Assembly: GCF_902686445.1 (NCBI RefSeq)
Contig: NC_062222.1
Coordinates: 39,121,792 to 39,185,791, forward strand
Origin: Sciurus carolinensis
Lineage: Eukaryota; Chordata; Mammalia; Rodentia; Sciuridae
DNA length: 64,000 nucleotides
Direction: 5' to 3'
Part shown: positions 23,976 to 33,994 of the stretch, piece by piece
How positions within the stretch are numbered: the stretch's first letter is position 1
Layout: the number at the start of each line of letters is the position of its first letter
The notes under the pieces: model-generated
Databases searched by the model: none
What the model saw: only the letters and a program-made list of their open reading frames with translations
Told to the model about the DNA's origin: nothing
Position numbers and translations under genes: made by a program

Positions 23976-23993
23976 ATCAGAGTCATGGCATCA
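23976..23993 (-). other. ERV2 primer-binding site, tRNA-His type
   Basis: On the minus strand, directly after the 5' LTR, the sequence TGATGCCATGACTCTGAT matches 15 of 18 bases of the complement of the tRNA-His 3' end. The match is weaker than in ERV1, as expected for an older copy. Confidence 0.75.
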
Positions 23994-23994
23994 A

Positions 23995-24288
23995 TGAAAG
24001 CACCCAGAAACCACTCCTGACATAAGAACTTACACAAGAGATTTTACTAAGTAGATGAGCAGAATGTCTGCCTGCAGGGTGAGAGAAAGAGAAAGAAAAT
24101 GAGAGTGAGAGAGAGAGAGAGAGAAAGAATGTAGGTGGAGCTATTCTTAAGTAGTGCAATTTCATGGGCTAATAACAACGGACCAATGACTGACTAGGGA
24201 GCTCACAGGCTAACAATCTGGGTTGTAAAGTCGTGTGGGGGAGGCAGAATAATGGCGGCAGCAAAATAACAGATCTGATGCCAATATC
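23995..24288 (-). repeat. ERV2 5' LTR
   Basis: It starts 'tgaaagcacccagaaacc' on the plus strand, has the antisense poly-A signal near 24045, and carries shared segments 'ggagctattcttaagta' and 'taatggcggcagcaaaa' with the 3' copy. Homology ends at 24288. Its outer edge at 24293 is defined only by the CAGTT match. Confidence 0.8.
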
Positions 24289-24298
24289 TGATGCAGTT

Positions 24299-25093
24299 AA
24301 CCCCACCCATAACATCAGATCATAACATCAGATCAGGGAAGAAGATAAAATGAGAAATTCAAGTTGTAGCCTGGTCCATGTTTGTTTCCCCAGCTTCATG
24401 TCTCACTGTGGATTATGATATGCAGCCAGCCCAGCCTGCATTCACATAAACAGTTCTATTCTTTTTTTGTGAGGTGAGGCCCAAGCAAGGCCTGATAGGA
24501 GCCTTATAAAGTTCCAGGGTCAGGACAAGGGTCTGGGTTGACCAGAACTAATGATAGCAATTTTCACAGTATAGAATTCTAGGTTAACAAGCTCTTACAT
24601 CACTCAGATTTTCAGATTATCAGACTAACACCACTCATTTGAAGGTATTTGATATATTTTTATGACAATTTTTAGGACCTTATGTTTATTTGTGACTTTC
24701 TTAAAGCTGACTACAATATGTCTAGTATGGATTTTATTCTGTATGAAGTTTATTGGGCTTGCTGAATCTGAAGAATGGTGACATTCATTACACTGCCATA
24801 TTCTCAGCATGATTTCTTTAAATATTGCCTTTAATGTATTTCATTCACTGAACAATTATGTACTACTATTGTTTATCAGGAGTCAGTTAATATTCTAGAT
24901 ACTGGAGATAGAGATCTAACCAAAATATCCAGAAACATCCCTGTGTTAGGGATGAAATATATATTTTACTGAAAAATAAATAATAAACATATAAAATACA
25001 TTTATAGTCTTTAAATGAGTATGAGAAGTAGAAAGTTCAGTGTTCCATTTTCAAAATACAGTATTTACCTTAAATGTAAAATTACTTGGGATG
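24299..25093. other. No gene seen; possible diverged L2-like piece
   Basis: A 13-base tandem repeat (ataacatcagatc, twice) lies at about 24310-24335. The section 24830-24970 ('tagatactggagatagagat', then 'catccctgtg') faintly resembles an antisense L2 end. No coding signal is present. Confidence 0.4.
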
Positions 25094-25760
25094 TAAGAAA
25101 AGTAGCCATGGAAAAATAAAGCAAAATGGTTGCCAGCAGTTAACTCACACAAGAACACAATAGCCTGCAAAAAATGGCAGTTTCCAAGTTCATTTATTAA
25201 ACAGCCTCTTGACAAACAGGAGGTGGGGAAAGGGGCGGACTAACCAATGAGATAAAAATATTCCTGTTAAGGAATAGTAATTTGGGGCTGGAGTTGTAAC
25301 TCAGTGGTAGAGTGCTTGCCTTGCATATGTGAGGCTCTGGGTTCAATCATCAGCATTACATAAAAATATATAAGTAAAGGCAGTGTGTCCATATACAACT
25401 AAAACTTTATTTTAAAAAAAGGAATGGTAACTTAATAATTCAGAACTGTGTATGTGCCAAAATTCACTAGCCCCCAAAAGACTTTCATCCACAAGAGAAC
25501 AAAGGGAGGTAGAAACAACTAAAATTGCATTTCTTTAAATACCCCAGTATGAGAGAGTAAAACTTAGGTGATGTCTGGGAAGATTGGGCACTTAGTCAAT
25601 GAGCATTGGGACCTGGAGCACTAAGGGATAAAACACTGATTGTAACTGCCCTGGGTGTGCCTGTCCCATCACACGTGATCTTACAAGACCAACAGTAAAA
25701 GTTGACCTTTCACTGTACATTGTGTCTCTGAGTTCATTCTTTGGAATTGAGCAGGTGATA
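25094..25760 (+). mobile_element. Possible solo LTR, interrupted by an ID SINE
   Basis: The section ends with 'ccaacagtaaaagttgacc' and 'tgtctctgagttcattcttt', the kind of poly-A-signal and R/U5 layout seen in many LTRs. It begins near 'tgtaagaaaagtagccatgg'. No partner LTR or target duplication was found, so family and ends are uncertain. Confidence 0.35.
25281..25420 (+). mobile_element. ID SINE, squirrel type
   Basis: It carries tRNA-like Pol III boxes: 'ggggctggagttgtaactca', 'gtggtagagtgcttgcc', and 'gggttcaat'. The 3' region has 'tgtccatatacaactaaaac', which I recall from ground-squirrel ID copies, followed by an A-run. Flanks GGAATAGTAA (25271-25280) and GGAATGGTAA (25421-25430) are a target-site duplication with one change. 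Confidence 0.88.
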
Positions 25761-26437
25761 GAATAGGAATAGGGTAGAGAGAGGCAGCAGCATGGTTACA
25801 ATTTAGTGTGTACAGAGAAGGTCTGGACAAGGGGGGAGGAAAGGGTGTGAGCTTTGAACATATTGGAAAAAGAGAACCACAGAAAGAAGGATTCACTAGT
25901 GTGACAATCCTGATACAGGAAGATGCATTGTATGTTCATGGAGATTTAAGAGATATTGTACATTATTTATTTTAAAAACAGTTCAGACTTATACAGTGAA
26001 GTATTTGTATTTCTTAAATCATTCCAAGAATAGCAAATTAAGCTTTTTATATATAGAAGAAAACAATGCGGTTGTTCATTTATAACAAAAGCTGCATTAA
26101 ACATCATACATGTTATAATAGATCTGTATTACAAATCTTGATTGATATGCTACATACATACAATGACTATATCGTTTAAGGCTGTATAAATAAAACTTAA
26201 TTGTTTTGTAATATATATGAACACACAATTTATTTTACTTTTCAATTTTTTTGTTACTTGGCCAAATTTTAAAATATAGAATGAGAATGTTTTGTTCTAT
26301 CAAGCAAGAGTTCTTACTTTGTAGAAAATACATTTAGCATTTAATTAACACAATTAGAAAAGTATTTTGGAGATAAATGTTGAGATGTTTTTTCCTTTGA
26401 GTAGATAGGCTTATTCTTTCTGAAATATAGTTTTTAT
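25761..26437. other. No gene seen; flank of ERV1
   Basis: AT-rich DNA with no recognised feature. Its last five bases, TTTAT (26433-26437), form the left copy of the ERV1 target-site duplication. Confidence 0.5.
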
Positions 26438-26908
26438 TGTAAGAAAATGCAGCTCAACTCGGGTTCCAAGGCAGCTCCAGCCCTTAAATCCAAGGGAGCA
26501 GGCGCTCAGGACTCCTGGTCTGAGTCTCGGTCCAGCAACAGCACCCAAAAATCCACTCTGGACAGAAGACCTTACACAAGAGATTTTATTATGCGGACGA
26601 CTACAGTGTCTGCCTGGGGCTAGAAGGAAGGAAAAAAGAGAAATGGCATGGGCGCTTCTCCCAGATATTGGAATCTCCCGGGCTGGAAGGAACCAATAGC
26701 AGAGGAGAATACTTGCAAGCTGACTGATGAACCAATGGCTAGCTAGGATGTTCACAGACTGATAAGCTAGGATGTAACTGGGAAGGCAGGAAATAGCTGC
26801 AGTGTAGGCAGGAAATGGCTGCAATGTAAGGGGCGGGCAGAGCAGCTTTCAGACTGACAAGTTAGGTTGTGATGCTGCGGAAGGGGTCGGGGAGCAGCTT
26901 TGTATTAT
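26438..26908 (-). repeat. ERV1 3' LTR
   Basis: On the plus strand it begins TGTAAGAAAATGC and ends TGTATTATC. It carries an AATAAA signal on the minus strand (about 26585-26590), and ATTGG/CCAAT boxes are visible ('aaccaatagc', 'aaccaatggc'). On the minus strand it ends in the usual CA. Its 5' end reads GATAATACA rather than TG, so the left terminus is slightly atypical. Confidence 0.92.
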
Positions 26909-26922
26909 CTTCCCCCACTTTT
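26909..26922 (-). other. ERV1 polypurine tract
   Basis: On the minus strand AAAAGTGGGGGAAG lies directly upstream of the 3' LTR, where plus-strand DNA synthesis would be primed. One T interrupts the purine run. Confidence 0.8.
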
Positions 26923-26924
26923 GA

Positions 26925-27190
26925 TTTTATAAGAAAATATCTTTTGGGTACATGGATGAAGGTCCATCTTCTGTAATTGCTTCCTGTTGAGTGTGGACAT
27001 AGAACTGATTTAGGGGAGAGATATCATCATGGCAGGAAGGAGTTGGGGACTCGATATTTCCTCTGGGGAGCATACCTGTAGCCAGGCTCTGATTCCTGTG
27101 AGACCCTGTAATACAAGCTGATTGGTTGACATAGAAGCAGCACTCTTCCTGTAGAAAGAACTAGGGCCCCCCTTTTTCGACTGGCATTCT
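26925..27190 (-). pseudogene. env: ERV1 env remnant (TM ectodomain piece)
   Basis: In minus-strand reading, about 27180 back to 26925, a fragment contains EECCFYVNQSA (about 27122-27155), preceded by GGP and a stop. It carries the C-rich motif typical of the immunosuppressive/disulfide region of gammaretroviral TM. It then reads on toward the polypurine tract with a further stop. The surface subunit, fusion peptide and most of TM are absent. It codes for no usable protein. The assignment rests on this one motif and its position. Confidence 0.65.
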
Positions 27191-27374
27191 ATTGAGAAAA
27201 ATAATCCAGTTGTTAGAAAAATAACAAACAGGATGGATGGTAGCTAGCAGTCCAGTCCTCGTGGCTGGGTGTGATTGTCTGGTGCCTCACTGGAATGGGA
27301 GAAAGGGTGGAGGGCTTGATGGCCTTCAGTCTAGATGGTGGGTCCCACAGGAGTGGCCGAGTATCAGTTGGAAG

Positions 27375-28500
27375 AAACCTGTGGAATAGAAGCTGGAGAG
27401 AGGTTAGTGGATTGAGAATAGAGTTTAACCTGAGAAATGTGTAGCCATCCTGGTAGATCTTGTACCTTGACAGCTGTTGGCATGGCCAGGATCATCGTAT
27501 GGGGTCCCTGCCTTTTGGGAGACAGAGGGACAGTAGCCTCCTGAGGAGGAGGGATAAGAACTTGATCTCCTATTTGAAGAAGTTGAGCAAGGAGACCAGA
27601 TAAAGGTTTAGGCAGGGAAGAGTCAGCATAACCCCACAGAAATGCTCACATGTGGTTTAGGAGAGGAACAGATATATGAGAAGGAAGAAGGGAAGGAAGA
27701 TGCATTATCCCAGGGGGAAGGATGGGATGACCATACATCAGCTCGAAATAGGAAATTTTAGCCAGTTTCTTTGGGAGTGAGCAAAGACGCAGAAGAGCAA
27801 GGGGCAGGAGTTTAACTCAGTCAAGGTGAAGTTCTAAAGAGAACTTGGTTAAGACATTTTTAAGAGTTCAGTTTGCTCTTTCTACTTTGCTTGATGACTT
27901 TGGGTGAAAGGGAATGTGGAAATGACAAGGGACTCCAAGAGTCTTGGAAAGTTGTTGGGAAACTTGGGAAATGAATTCAGGTCCATTATCTGACTGAAAG
28001 GATGTAGGCACTCCAAAGTGAGGAATGATTTCATGAAGGATGAAGGTAGAGACAATTATTGCCCTTTTTGTTGGAGGTGGTGATGGCTTAAACCCATCCT
28101 GAGAAGGTGTCTACCATAACCAATAGGTATTTAGACTTTCTTACTGTGGGCATGCAAATGAAATCAAGTTGCCAGTCTACCCCTGGAATGGTGCCACGGA
28201 CTTGGTGAGTCAGAAAAGTGGGGGATCTGACAGCTGTAGGATTTGTTCTCAGGCAAACTTCACATGTGGAGGAGAGTTCCTTCAGAAATGAGATGTCAGA
28301 GGAGAAGAGTTGCAGATGAGTCTTAGCAAATTGTAAGAGTGAAGATGTTTGGGGTGGAACAAACGATGGAGGTAGAAAACTATCTCACTTTTGGGGGGTG
28401 GTGGAGGTAAGGGATCATGGAGAGCCATAATGGGGGCTGGCGTGGATGACAGGGCAGCCCTTTCAGCCTCCTCATCTGCCTTTTTATTGCCTGAAGAGAT
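27375..28500 (-). pseudogene. pol: ERV1 integrase remnant
   Basis: Integrase inserts viral DNA into the host genome. Minus-strand fragments show a zinc-binding region with CEVCLRTNPTAV, then the catalytic core with VDWQLDF and MVDTFSGW followed by a stop. QSDNGPEF and SKVERAN follow, so the three DDE positions are each visible, though in different frames. A basic C-terminal stretch (KRQGPHTMILAMPTAVKVQD) lies near 27460-27520. Shifts and stops break the frame, and no open frame over 60 codons remains. Confidence 0.85.
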
Positions 28501-28541
28501 GAATGATTTGTCTGTCTGATGGGTTGTGCAATGTACAAGGT

Positions 28542-29165
28542 CTATAGTTCCTGGGAGGTGAACACCTCAAGGAGGTTTAGGATGTAGCTAGAATTGGTGA
28601 TGGAGTTCTCTTTCATAGTAAGAAGGCCCCTCTCTTTCCAAATACCAGCATGGGAAAGGATAATGTGAAAAGCATATTTGGAGTCAGCATAGATTGTGAG
28701 GGATTCTCCCTTTGCGAGGGTGAATGCGCGGGTGAGGGCAATTAGTTTTGCCTGTTGGTTGGTGGTGTTGTTAGGTAGTGGTCCTGACTCTACCACCTTT
28801 TCCAGAGAGACAATGGCATATCCAACTCGTCGGATCCCTTCAGGGAGAAAAGAGTTTCCATCAGTGAACCATATGAAAGTAGGGTTGTGTAAGGTCCCTT
28901 CCTGGACATTGGAGGGGCAGGGGAGTAACTCCTCCAGGGTGTCGAGGCAGCTATGGGTTGCTGAAGCATGTATGTCAGAAGGCAGGGGTAAGAGGGTGGC
29001 TGGATTTAAAGGAGAGCATGTCTTAAAGGAAATGGAAGAGTCCTTAATAAGAGCAATTTTCAAGGCTAACACCCGACAGAGTGGTGAGTGGTAGAGTTTG
29101 CAGACCCTTATAAGTAAGAAGCTCAGACAGATGATGAGGTGAGAGCACTTCAGTGGGAGCCCCAA
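28542..29165 (-). pseudogene. pol: ERV1 RNase H domain
   Basis: A 207-codon open frame, the longest intact piece of pol. WFTDGNSFL carries the first catalytic Asp and IYADSKYAF the third acidic residue. The second position reads NQQAKLIALT, with Lys where Glu is expected, so catalysis would be lost. RNase H normally degrades the RNA strand of RNA-DNA hybrids during reverse transcription. The RT connection lies upstream at 29044-29427 in another frame. Confidence 0.9.
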
Positions 29166-30561
29166 AGGAAAGTTTCTTTGATTCCTGGATTAAGACAAAT
29201 GCTGCAGCTAATACATGGGGTGCCCAGCCTCTTATGGTGGTTTCTAACCTCTTTGACAGGTATGCTACTGGTCCAAAGGTGGGACCAAACATGTGTCCTA
29301 AGACCCCCAGAGCAAACCCGCTTTTCTCAGAGACAAACAGGTAGAATGGTCTGGTTAAGTCAGGGAGGTGTAGGGCTGGGGCTTGAAGAAGGGCTTTCCT
29401 TAGGGTCTGGAAAGGGACTTTCACCATGAGGAGAGGTTCATTGGGAGCGCCTTTTGAAGTCTCATATAAGGGAGCTGCCAGGATGGAAAAATTGGGGATC
29501 CAGGATTATAAATATCCTGCTAACCCCAAAAAGGAAAGAATTTCTTCCTTGGTGAATGGAGTGAGCATGTCCTGCAGCAATGCTTTTCTCTGTGCAGTGA
29601 TGGCCTTAAATCTAGGTGAGAGGCTAACTCCTAAGTAAATAACCTGAGGCTGGGAAAGTTGCACCTTGCTGGAGAGACCCTCTAACCCCTGTCAGCCAGC
29701 AAACTTAGAAGTTTAACCGTGTCTCTTTTGGAGTCTTCAAGAGAGGGACTACATAGAAGAAAAGCATCAACATACTGTAAGAGAGAGGAGGAAACAAAGG
29801 TGAGAGAGGTGAGATCCTGAGACAGTGTTTGGCCAAAGAGATGAGGGCTGTCTCGGAATCCCTGTAGGAGAACTGTCCATGTCAGCTGAGAAGAAACTTG
29901 AGTGAAAGGGTCAGTCCAAGTAAAAGCAAAGAGATCCTGTGAATCAGGGTGAAGTGGGACAGTAAAAAATGCATCCTTCAAATCTAGCACTGAAAAGTAG
30001 GTGGTGGAAGAAGGGATAGAGGAAGGCAGGGTGTACAGACTGGACACAATGGGAAAGATGGGGACCACTGCTGAGTTAATGATGTGGAGGTCTTGCACTA
30101 AATGGTAAGATCCATTAGGCTTCCTAATGGCCAGGATGAGAGTGTTATAAGGTGAGTTGGTTGGGGCGCAGGAAGCCTTTCTGTCTTAAATCCTGGATGA
30201 TTGGTTGAAGTCCTACAAGGTTCTTTGGGGAAGGGGATATTGGGCCTGGACTGGGTAGGATGTTGGGTCCTTCAGGTGAATGTGTACAGGTGAGCATTTG
30301 GCTACAGAGGGTGTGTGGGTGTCCCAGAACTTGGGGTAAACCAGGGAGGGAGGATGGGGTTATGAAGACTCCGTTTGAGCTGTATATTCCTGCAGAGTCA
30401 TAAGGAGAGGAATAGCAGAGGAGTCTTGGCTGAGGCACATGGTGGGTGAGAAGGAAATAGAGGCACCCAATTTGGTTAGGATGTCCCTTCCCAGAAGGGG
30501 AATGGGACACGAAGGAATTATCAAAAAGGAATGAGTAAAGCCAATTTGTCCTATCTGGCAA
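29044..30561 (-). pseudogene. pol: ERV1 reverse transcriptase and connection
   Basis: RT copies viral RNA into DNA. The N-terminal part (30145-30561) ends GLQPIIQDLRQKGFLRP. The palm (29682-30098) shows FSVLDLKDAFFTVPLHP with the motif A Asp, LLQGFRDSPHLFGQ, and LLQYVDAFLLCSP. The last is YVDA where YVDD is expected, so a catalytic Asp is missing. The connection (29044-29427) has LTRPFYLFVSEKSGFALGV and GPVAYLSKRLE. At least two frame changes separate these pieces. The family assignment is secure. Confidence 0.92.
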
Positions 30562-30589
30562 CTTTTGGAGGGGTTTGTAGGGGATTATA

Positions 30590-30760
30590 TGGTTTTCCCT
30601 CTACCCTGACAATAGAGGATTTGGCAGGGGAAGTGGGTCCCCAAAACTCCCACAGCACTGAAATGTGGCTCCAGTATCTACAAGAAAGGGTGCTGTCTGC
30701 CTGCCATCATAAGGGTCACCTGGGGCTCCTGAGCAGTGATGGTCATTGGGTGTAGAAGTC
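30590..30760 (-). pseudogene. pro: ERV1 protease remnant
   Basis: A retroviral aspartic protease start is visible as FLVDTGATF (about 30660-30690, minus strand), with an intact DTG. A frameshift follows at once, and a stop soon after. In functional relatives this enzyme cleaves Gag-Pol. It lies between the zinc knuckles and RT, as expected. Confidence 0.85.
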
Positions 30761-30769
30761 CTGGGCCCC

Positions 30770-32243
30770 TTTAGTCATCCATTGCCAATCCCAGTAAGTC
30801 ACTGGGGGAGGGGGGCAAGGGTGACCTGGCACCTCTCTGAGCACCAGGGCAATCCATTGCCCAATGTCCCAGTTGGTGGCATTTTGGACAAGGACCTGGG
30901 GACTGCTGGGGGTTGGGGCAGGCTTGTGCCCAGAGGCCCTCGTGCCCGCACTTGAGGCATGGGCCTGGAGGTCTTCTGGGAGCTTGGGTGCCCCTAGTGG
31001 CAGACAGTTGGGCAGGTCTAGCCAGCTGAAAGGCTTTGGCCAGTATTTGGTATTTTAATTTTTGCTTTTTTTCTTCCCTTCTGTTTTAAACCTTAAATGT
31101 AGGATAAGGTCCCCCTATCCAACTGCCTCAATTTAGCCTTTATGTCAGGGTAACTTTGGGAAAAATAGTAAGTCATAAGTAGCTGCCGTCCCTCAGGAAT
31201 TTCAGGGTCCTGGTTAGTATACCTGAGCATGGCCTCTGTGAGGTGACTTAGAAATGCTGATGGGTTTCAGTCTTGTCCTGTATTAATTCCTGAAATTTAT
31301 CATAGTTAATGGGTTTAATAGCGGTCTTTCAGAGACCTGCAAGGACGCAGGATTGAAACTCATCCTGCCACAGACACCCAGTCCCCATATTATAGTCCCA
31401 TTGGGGTTCCCTATCTGGTACTGCTTCAGCCCCAGTGGGGTGGGTTGGGGTCGATTGGTGAATCCCATCTGCATAATTGTGTGCCTGTTTCCAGACTCTC
31501 TTATGCTCCTCAGGGGTCAGGGTGTTGGACATGATCATGTAAATGTCATGCCAGGTAAGGTCATAAGACTGGGTAAGGTACTGAAATTCCTTAATAAAGT
31601 TTGCAGGGTTGGAGGTGAAGGAGTCTAGGTGCTTCTCAATTTGTTAAAGATCAGACAGCGAGAAAGGAACATGGACTCTGATTACTCCCTCCGCACCACC
31701 CACCTCCCGTAAAGGGGCTAAAACATGTGCATGGGACCACGTGGTGGGAGGACTGGGTAGGCTGAGTGGAGTAGTGGAAGCAGAAACAGAATGAGGCAAA
31801 GGAGAGGAACAAACAGGGGTTTCTGCAGCAGGAGACCTGTAAGGAGGTGGTTCATCAGCCAGATCAAAGTCAGAGGAAGAGCAGGGATTAAAAGGGGGAG
31901 GAGAAGCCAAGAGAACGTGTTCAGGTTTTTGAGGAGAGCAAAGATCAAGCTTAGCACAGAAGAAAGAAAAGGCTTGAAGATAAAAAATCTCTTTCCATTT
32001 GCCCACTCGTTCACAAAAGTTGTACAGGTCTCTTATAATACTGGGATCCAGGGTGCCATAAATTGACTGGTTTTATGATGGAGATTCTCTCTGATTTATT
32101 ATCTAAACAATAGTCTGGCCAATCTCATTACACAAATAAATAAGTTTTTCTGGCTCTAAGTCAGGGATCAGGTGAAGGTGCTTAAGATTGTCTGATAAAC
32201 ATCCCAAGAGCAATTCTGCTGGGATGAAGGTTCTAGAATCCAT
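30770..32243 (-). pseudogene. gag: ERV1 gag
   Basis: Gag is the structural polyprotein. ATG at 32241-32243 begins MDSRTFIPAE. Matrix follows (LKHLHLIPDLEPEKL), with stops at codon 47 and nine codons or so later. In the same frame, matrix ends with VGKWKEI, then a PPPYRSP late-domain motif (about 31845) and the capsid start VIRVHVPFSLSDL. Capsid (31329-31538) has LTPEEHKRVW. The major homology region is split by a frameshift near 31250. Nucleocapsid has two zinc knuckles at about 30845-30955. The second is intact (CPKCHQLGHWAMDC), and the first has Leu for His (CLKCGHEGLWAQAC). Confidence 0.9.
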
Positions 32244-32465
32244 GGTGGAGGCTGAGAAACACCTAAGTCATTGTTCGAGGTGTCCCAAGAACACAGGTCA
32301 GGTGACTATAAGAAGGCAGCGCAGAGATGTGGTCATCACACAAGCATCAATGCATGACGGGCAACAGTCAGGAGGGTTGAGGACCTGATGTCAGGATTTT
32401 CAGGAAAAAAAAAGTGCGAAAAGATGAACCTCAGCCCTGAGAGAGAATCTCCATCATAAAACCAG
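32067..32465. repeat. 26-bp perfect inverted repeat enclosing the ERV1 gag start
   Basis: The arms at 32067-32092 and 32440-32465 are exact reverse complements, with a 347-base spacer. The spacer contains the gag ATG (32243). The arm at 32067-32092 lies in matrix, next to its second stop codon. The other arm lies in the untranslated leader. In RNA these arms could form one long stem. Confidence 0.92.
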
Positions 32466-32763
32466 GAATACACCCAGCAGATAAGACCGACTATGGGGAC
32501 CAGCCGTAAGTATAAAAGTCGTGGCTGGGGGTACCTCCACCCCTCAGTCACCGCCCTGGACACTCAACAGTCACTTCTCAGGTTGGCAGAGGTATGTTTC
32601 AGTCAGTCTAGGGGGACCTGCCTAAGGGAACTCACCAATCTGAAGTCTGGTGTTGCATGCAAAAAGCTGAGTGTCCGGGCGAATGTAAGGTGGGGCCGTG
32701 TCCGGGGGCATTGGGGCGTCAGATGGAGTTCCACTTGCCTAAGAGGCAGTGAAAGGACACAGC

Positions 32764-32779
32764 CCGAGTCACGGCACCA
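32764..32779 (-). other. ERV1 primer-binding site, tRNA-His
   Basis: One base after the 5' LTR, the minus strand reads TGGTGCCGTGACTCGG. It matches the complement of the 3' end of mammalian tRNA-His over 16 bases, with the next base differing. This places ERV1 among tRNA-His-primed class I ERVs. Confidence 0.9.
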
Positions 32780-32780
32780 A

Positions 32781-33252
32781 TGTAAGAAAATGCAGCTCAG
32801 CTCGGATCCCAAGGCAGCTCGGGCCCTTAAATCCAAGGGAGCAGGCGCTCAGGACACCCGGTCTGAGTCTTGGTCCAGCAACAGCACCCAGAAATCCACT
32901 CTGGACACAAGACCTCACTCAATAGATTTTATTATGCAGGCGACTAGAGCATCCACCTGGGGCTAGAAGGAAGGAAAAAAGAGAAATGGCATGGGCGCTT
33001 CTCCCAGATATTGGAATCTCCCGGACTGGAAGGAACCAATAGCGGAAGAGAATACTTGCAAGCTGACTGATGAACCAATGGCTAGCTAGGATGTTCACAG
33101 ACTGATAAGCTAGGATGTAACTTGGAAGGCAGGAAATAGCTGCAGTGTAGGCAGGAAATGGCTGCAATGTAAGGGGCGGGCAGAGCAGCTTTCAGACTGA
33201 CAAGTTAGGTTGTGATGTTGCGGAAGGGGTGGGGAAGCAGTTTTGTATTATA
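32781..33252 (-). repeat. ERV1 5' LTR
   Basis: It is collinear with the 3' LTR along its whole length with no indel of note. It carries the same antisense AATAAA (about 32938) and CCAAT-type boxes. It ends TATTATA at 33252, followed directly by TTTAT. Confidence 0.92.
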
Positions 33253-33257
33253 TTTAT

Positions 33258-33994
33258 CTTTCAACTGATTTTAGTGTTAAGGTAACTTAGAAGCAATATA
33301 GAATGTGCCTTAGGATCTGACAAGCTGTTCATAAATTGTGTTCCATTGCCCTCATCATCTTTAGTAGAGTTTGTACTAAAGAAAGTCTTCTTAAATGTTG
33401 TAAGAGAACTGCATTTCCAGAAAACATTTCATCATCTTGATACCTATTAGCTACATTTAACTTTGCTTTCAATTTTTTTTCCAAATAATTTATAAAATCT
33501 TTGGAGAAATGAAATTAGAGAAGCTCTTTCAGGTCAAAAGTGTTTAATCAAATGTATGCCCTCTTTTCCCATCTAGACATCTGCTCTTAGAATCATTTGC
33601 AGGATAGGATCCATGGGGAGAACATTTTGTTCTTATCACTTTCCTCCCTCTTTGCCTTGGCAAAGGTAACATCTGACAAGTCCCTAGGGTTTGTGGGCTT
33701 CTTTTGTTGATCTTTTCATATTTAGAGTTTCATACCACACTGGGGCTTCATGATATGATGGTTACCTTCTAGTAACTTCCTATGTTCAAGATTTCTTTAC
33801 TTTTCCTGAGACTTATATTTGCAATTGTGTCTTGGTCATCTCTATTTTTTTTTTAAGATGCAGCAATGTATGAGTGGTATGCTTTGTGTTGTGTTGTTTT
33901 GGCTATGTGTATCTTTACTGTTTTTACCTTGCTTTGTTATAGTTCACTATATGGAACTTTACTACAGGGAATATTATATGAAAATTGTAGAATT
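33258..33994. other. No gene seen
   Basis: Ordinary AT-rich sequence. The frame at 33819-34043 has no recognised domain and runs into the LTR-like sequence that follows. Confidence 0.45.

Larger units (their letters stand above)
26438..33252 (-). mobile_element. ERV1: class I provirus, tRNA-His type, env deleted
   Basis: A 6.8-kb minus-strand provirus. It has a 471-base 3' LTR, a 472-base 5' LTR, a primer site matching tRNA-His, gag, pro, pol and a polypurine tract. TTTAT at 26433-26437 and 33253-33257 is the target-site duplication. By hand count the LTRs differ at about 29 of 471 positions (near 6%). Gag-pol resemblance and the primer type place it near the HERV-H-like (RTVL-H) group of gammaretrovirus-like ERVs. 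Between integrase and the polypurine tract only about 450 bases remain, so env is almost completely lost. Stops and frameshifts occur in every gene. Confidence 0.93.

Noticed and set aside
28696..29094. 132-codon plus-strand frame
   Set aside because: It is the complement of the ERV1 RNase H and connection frames on the minus strand.
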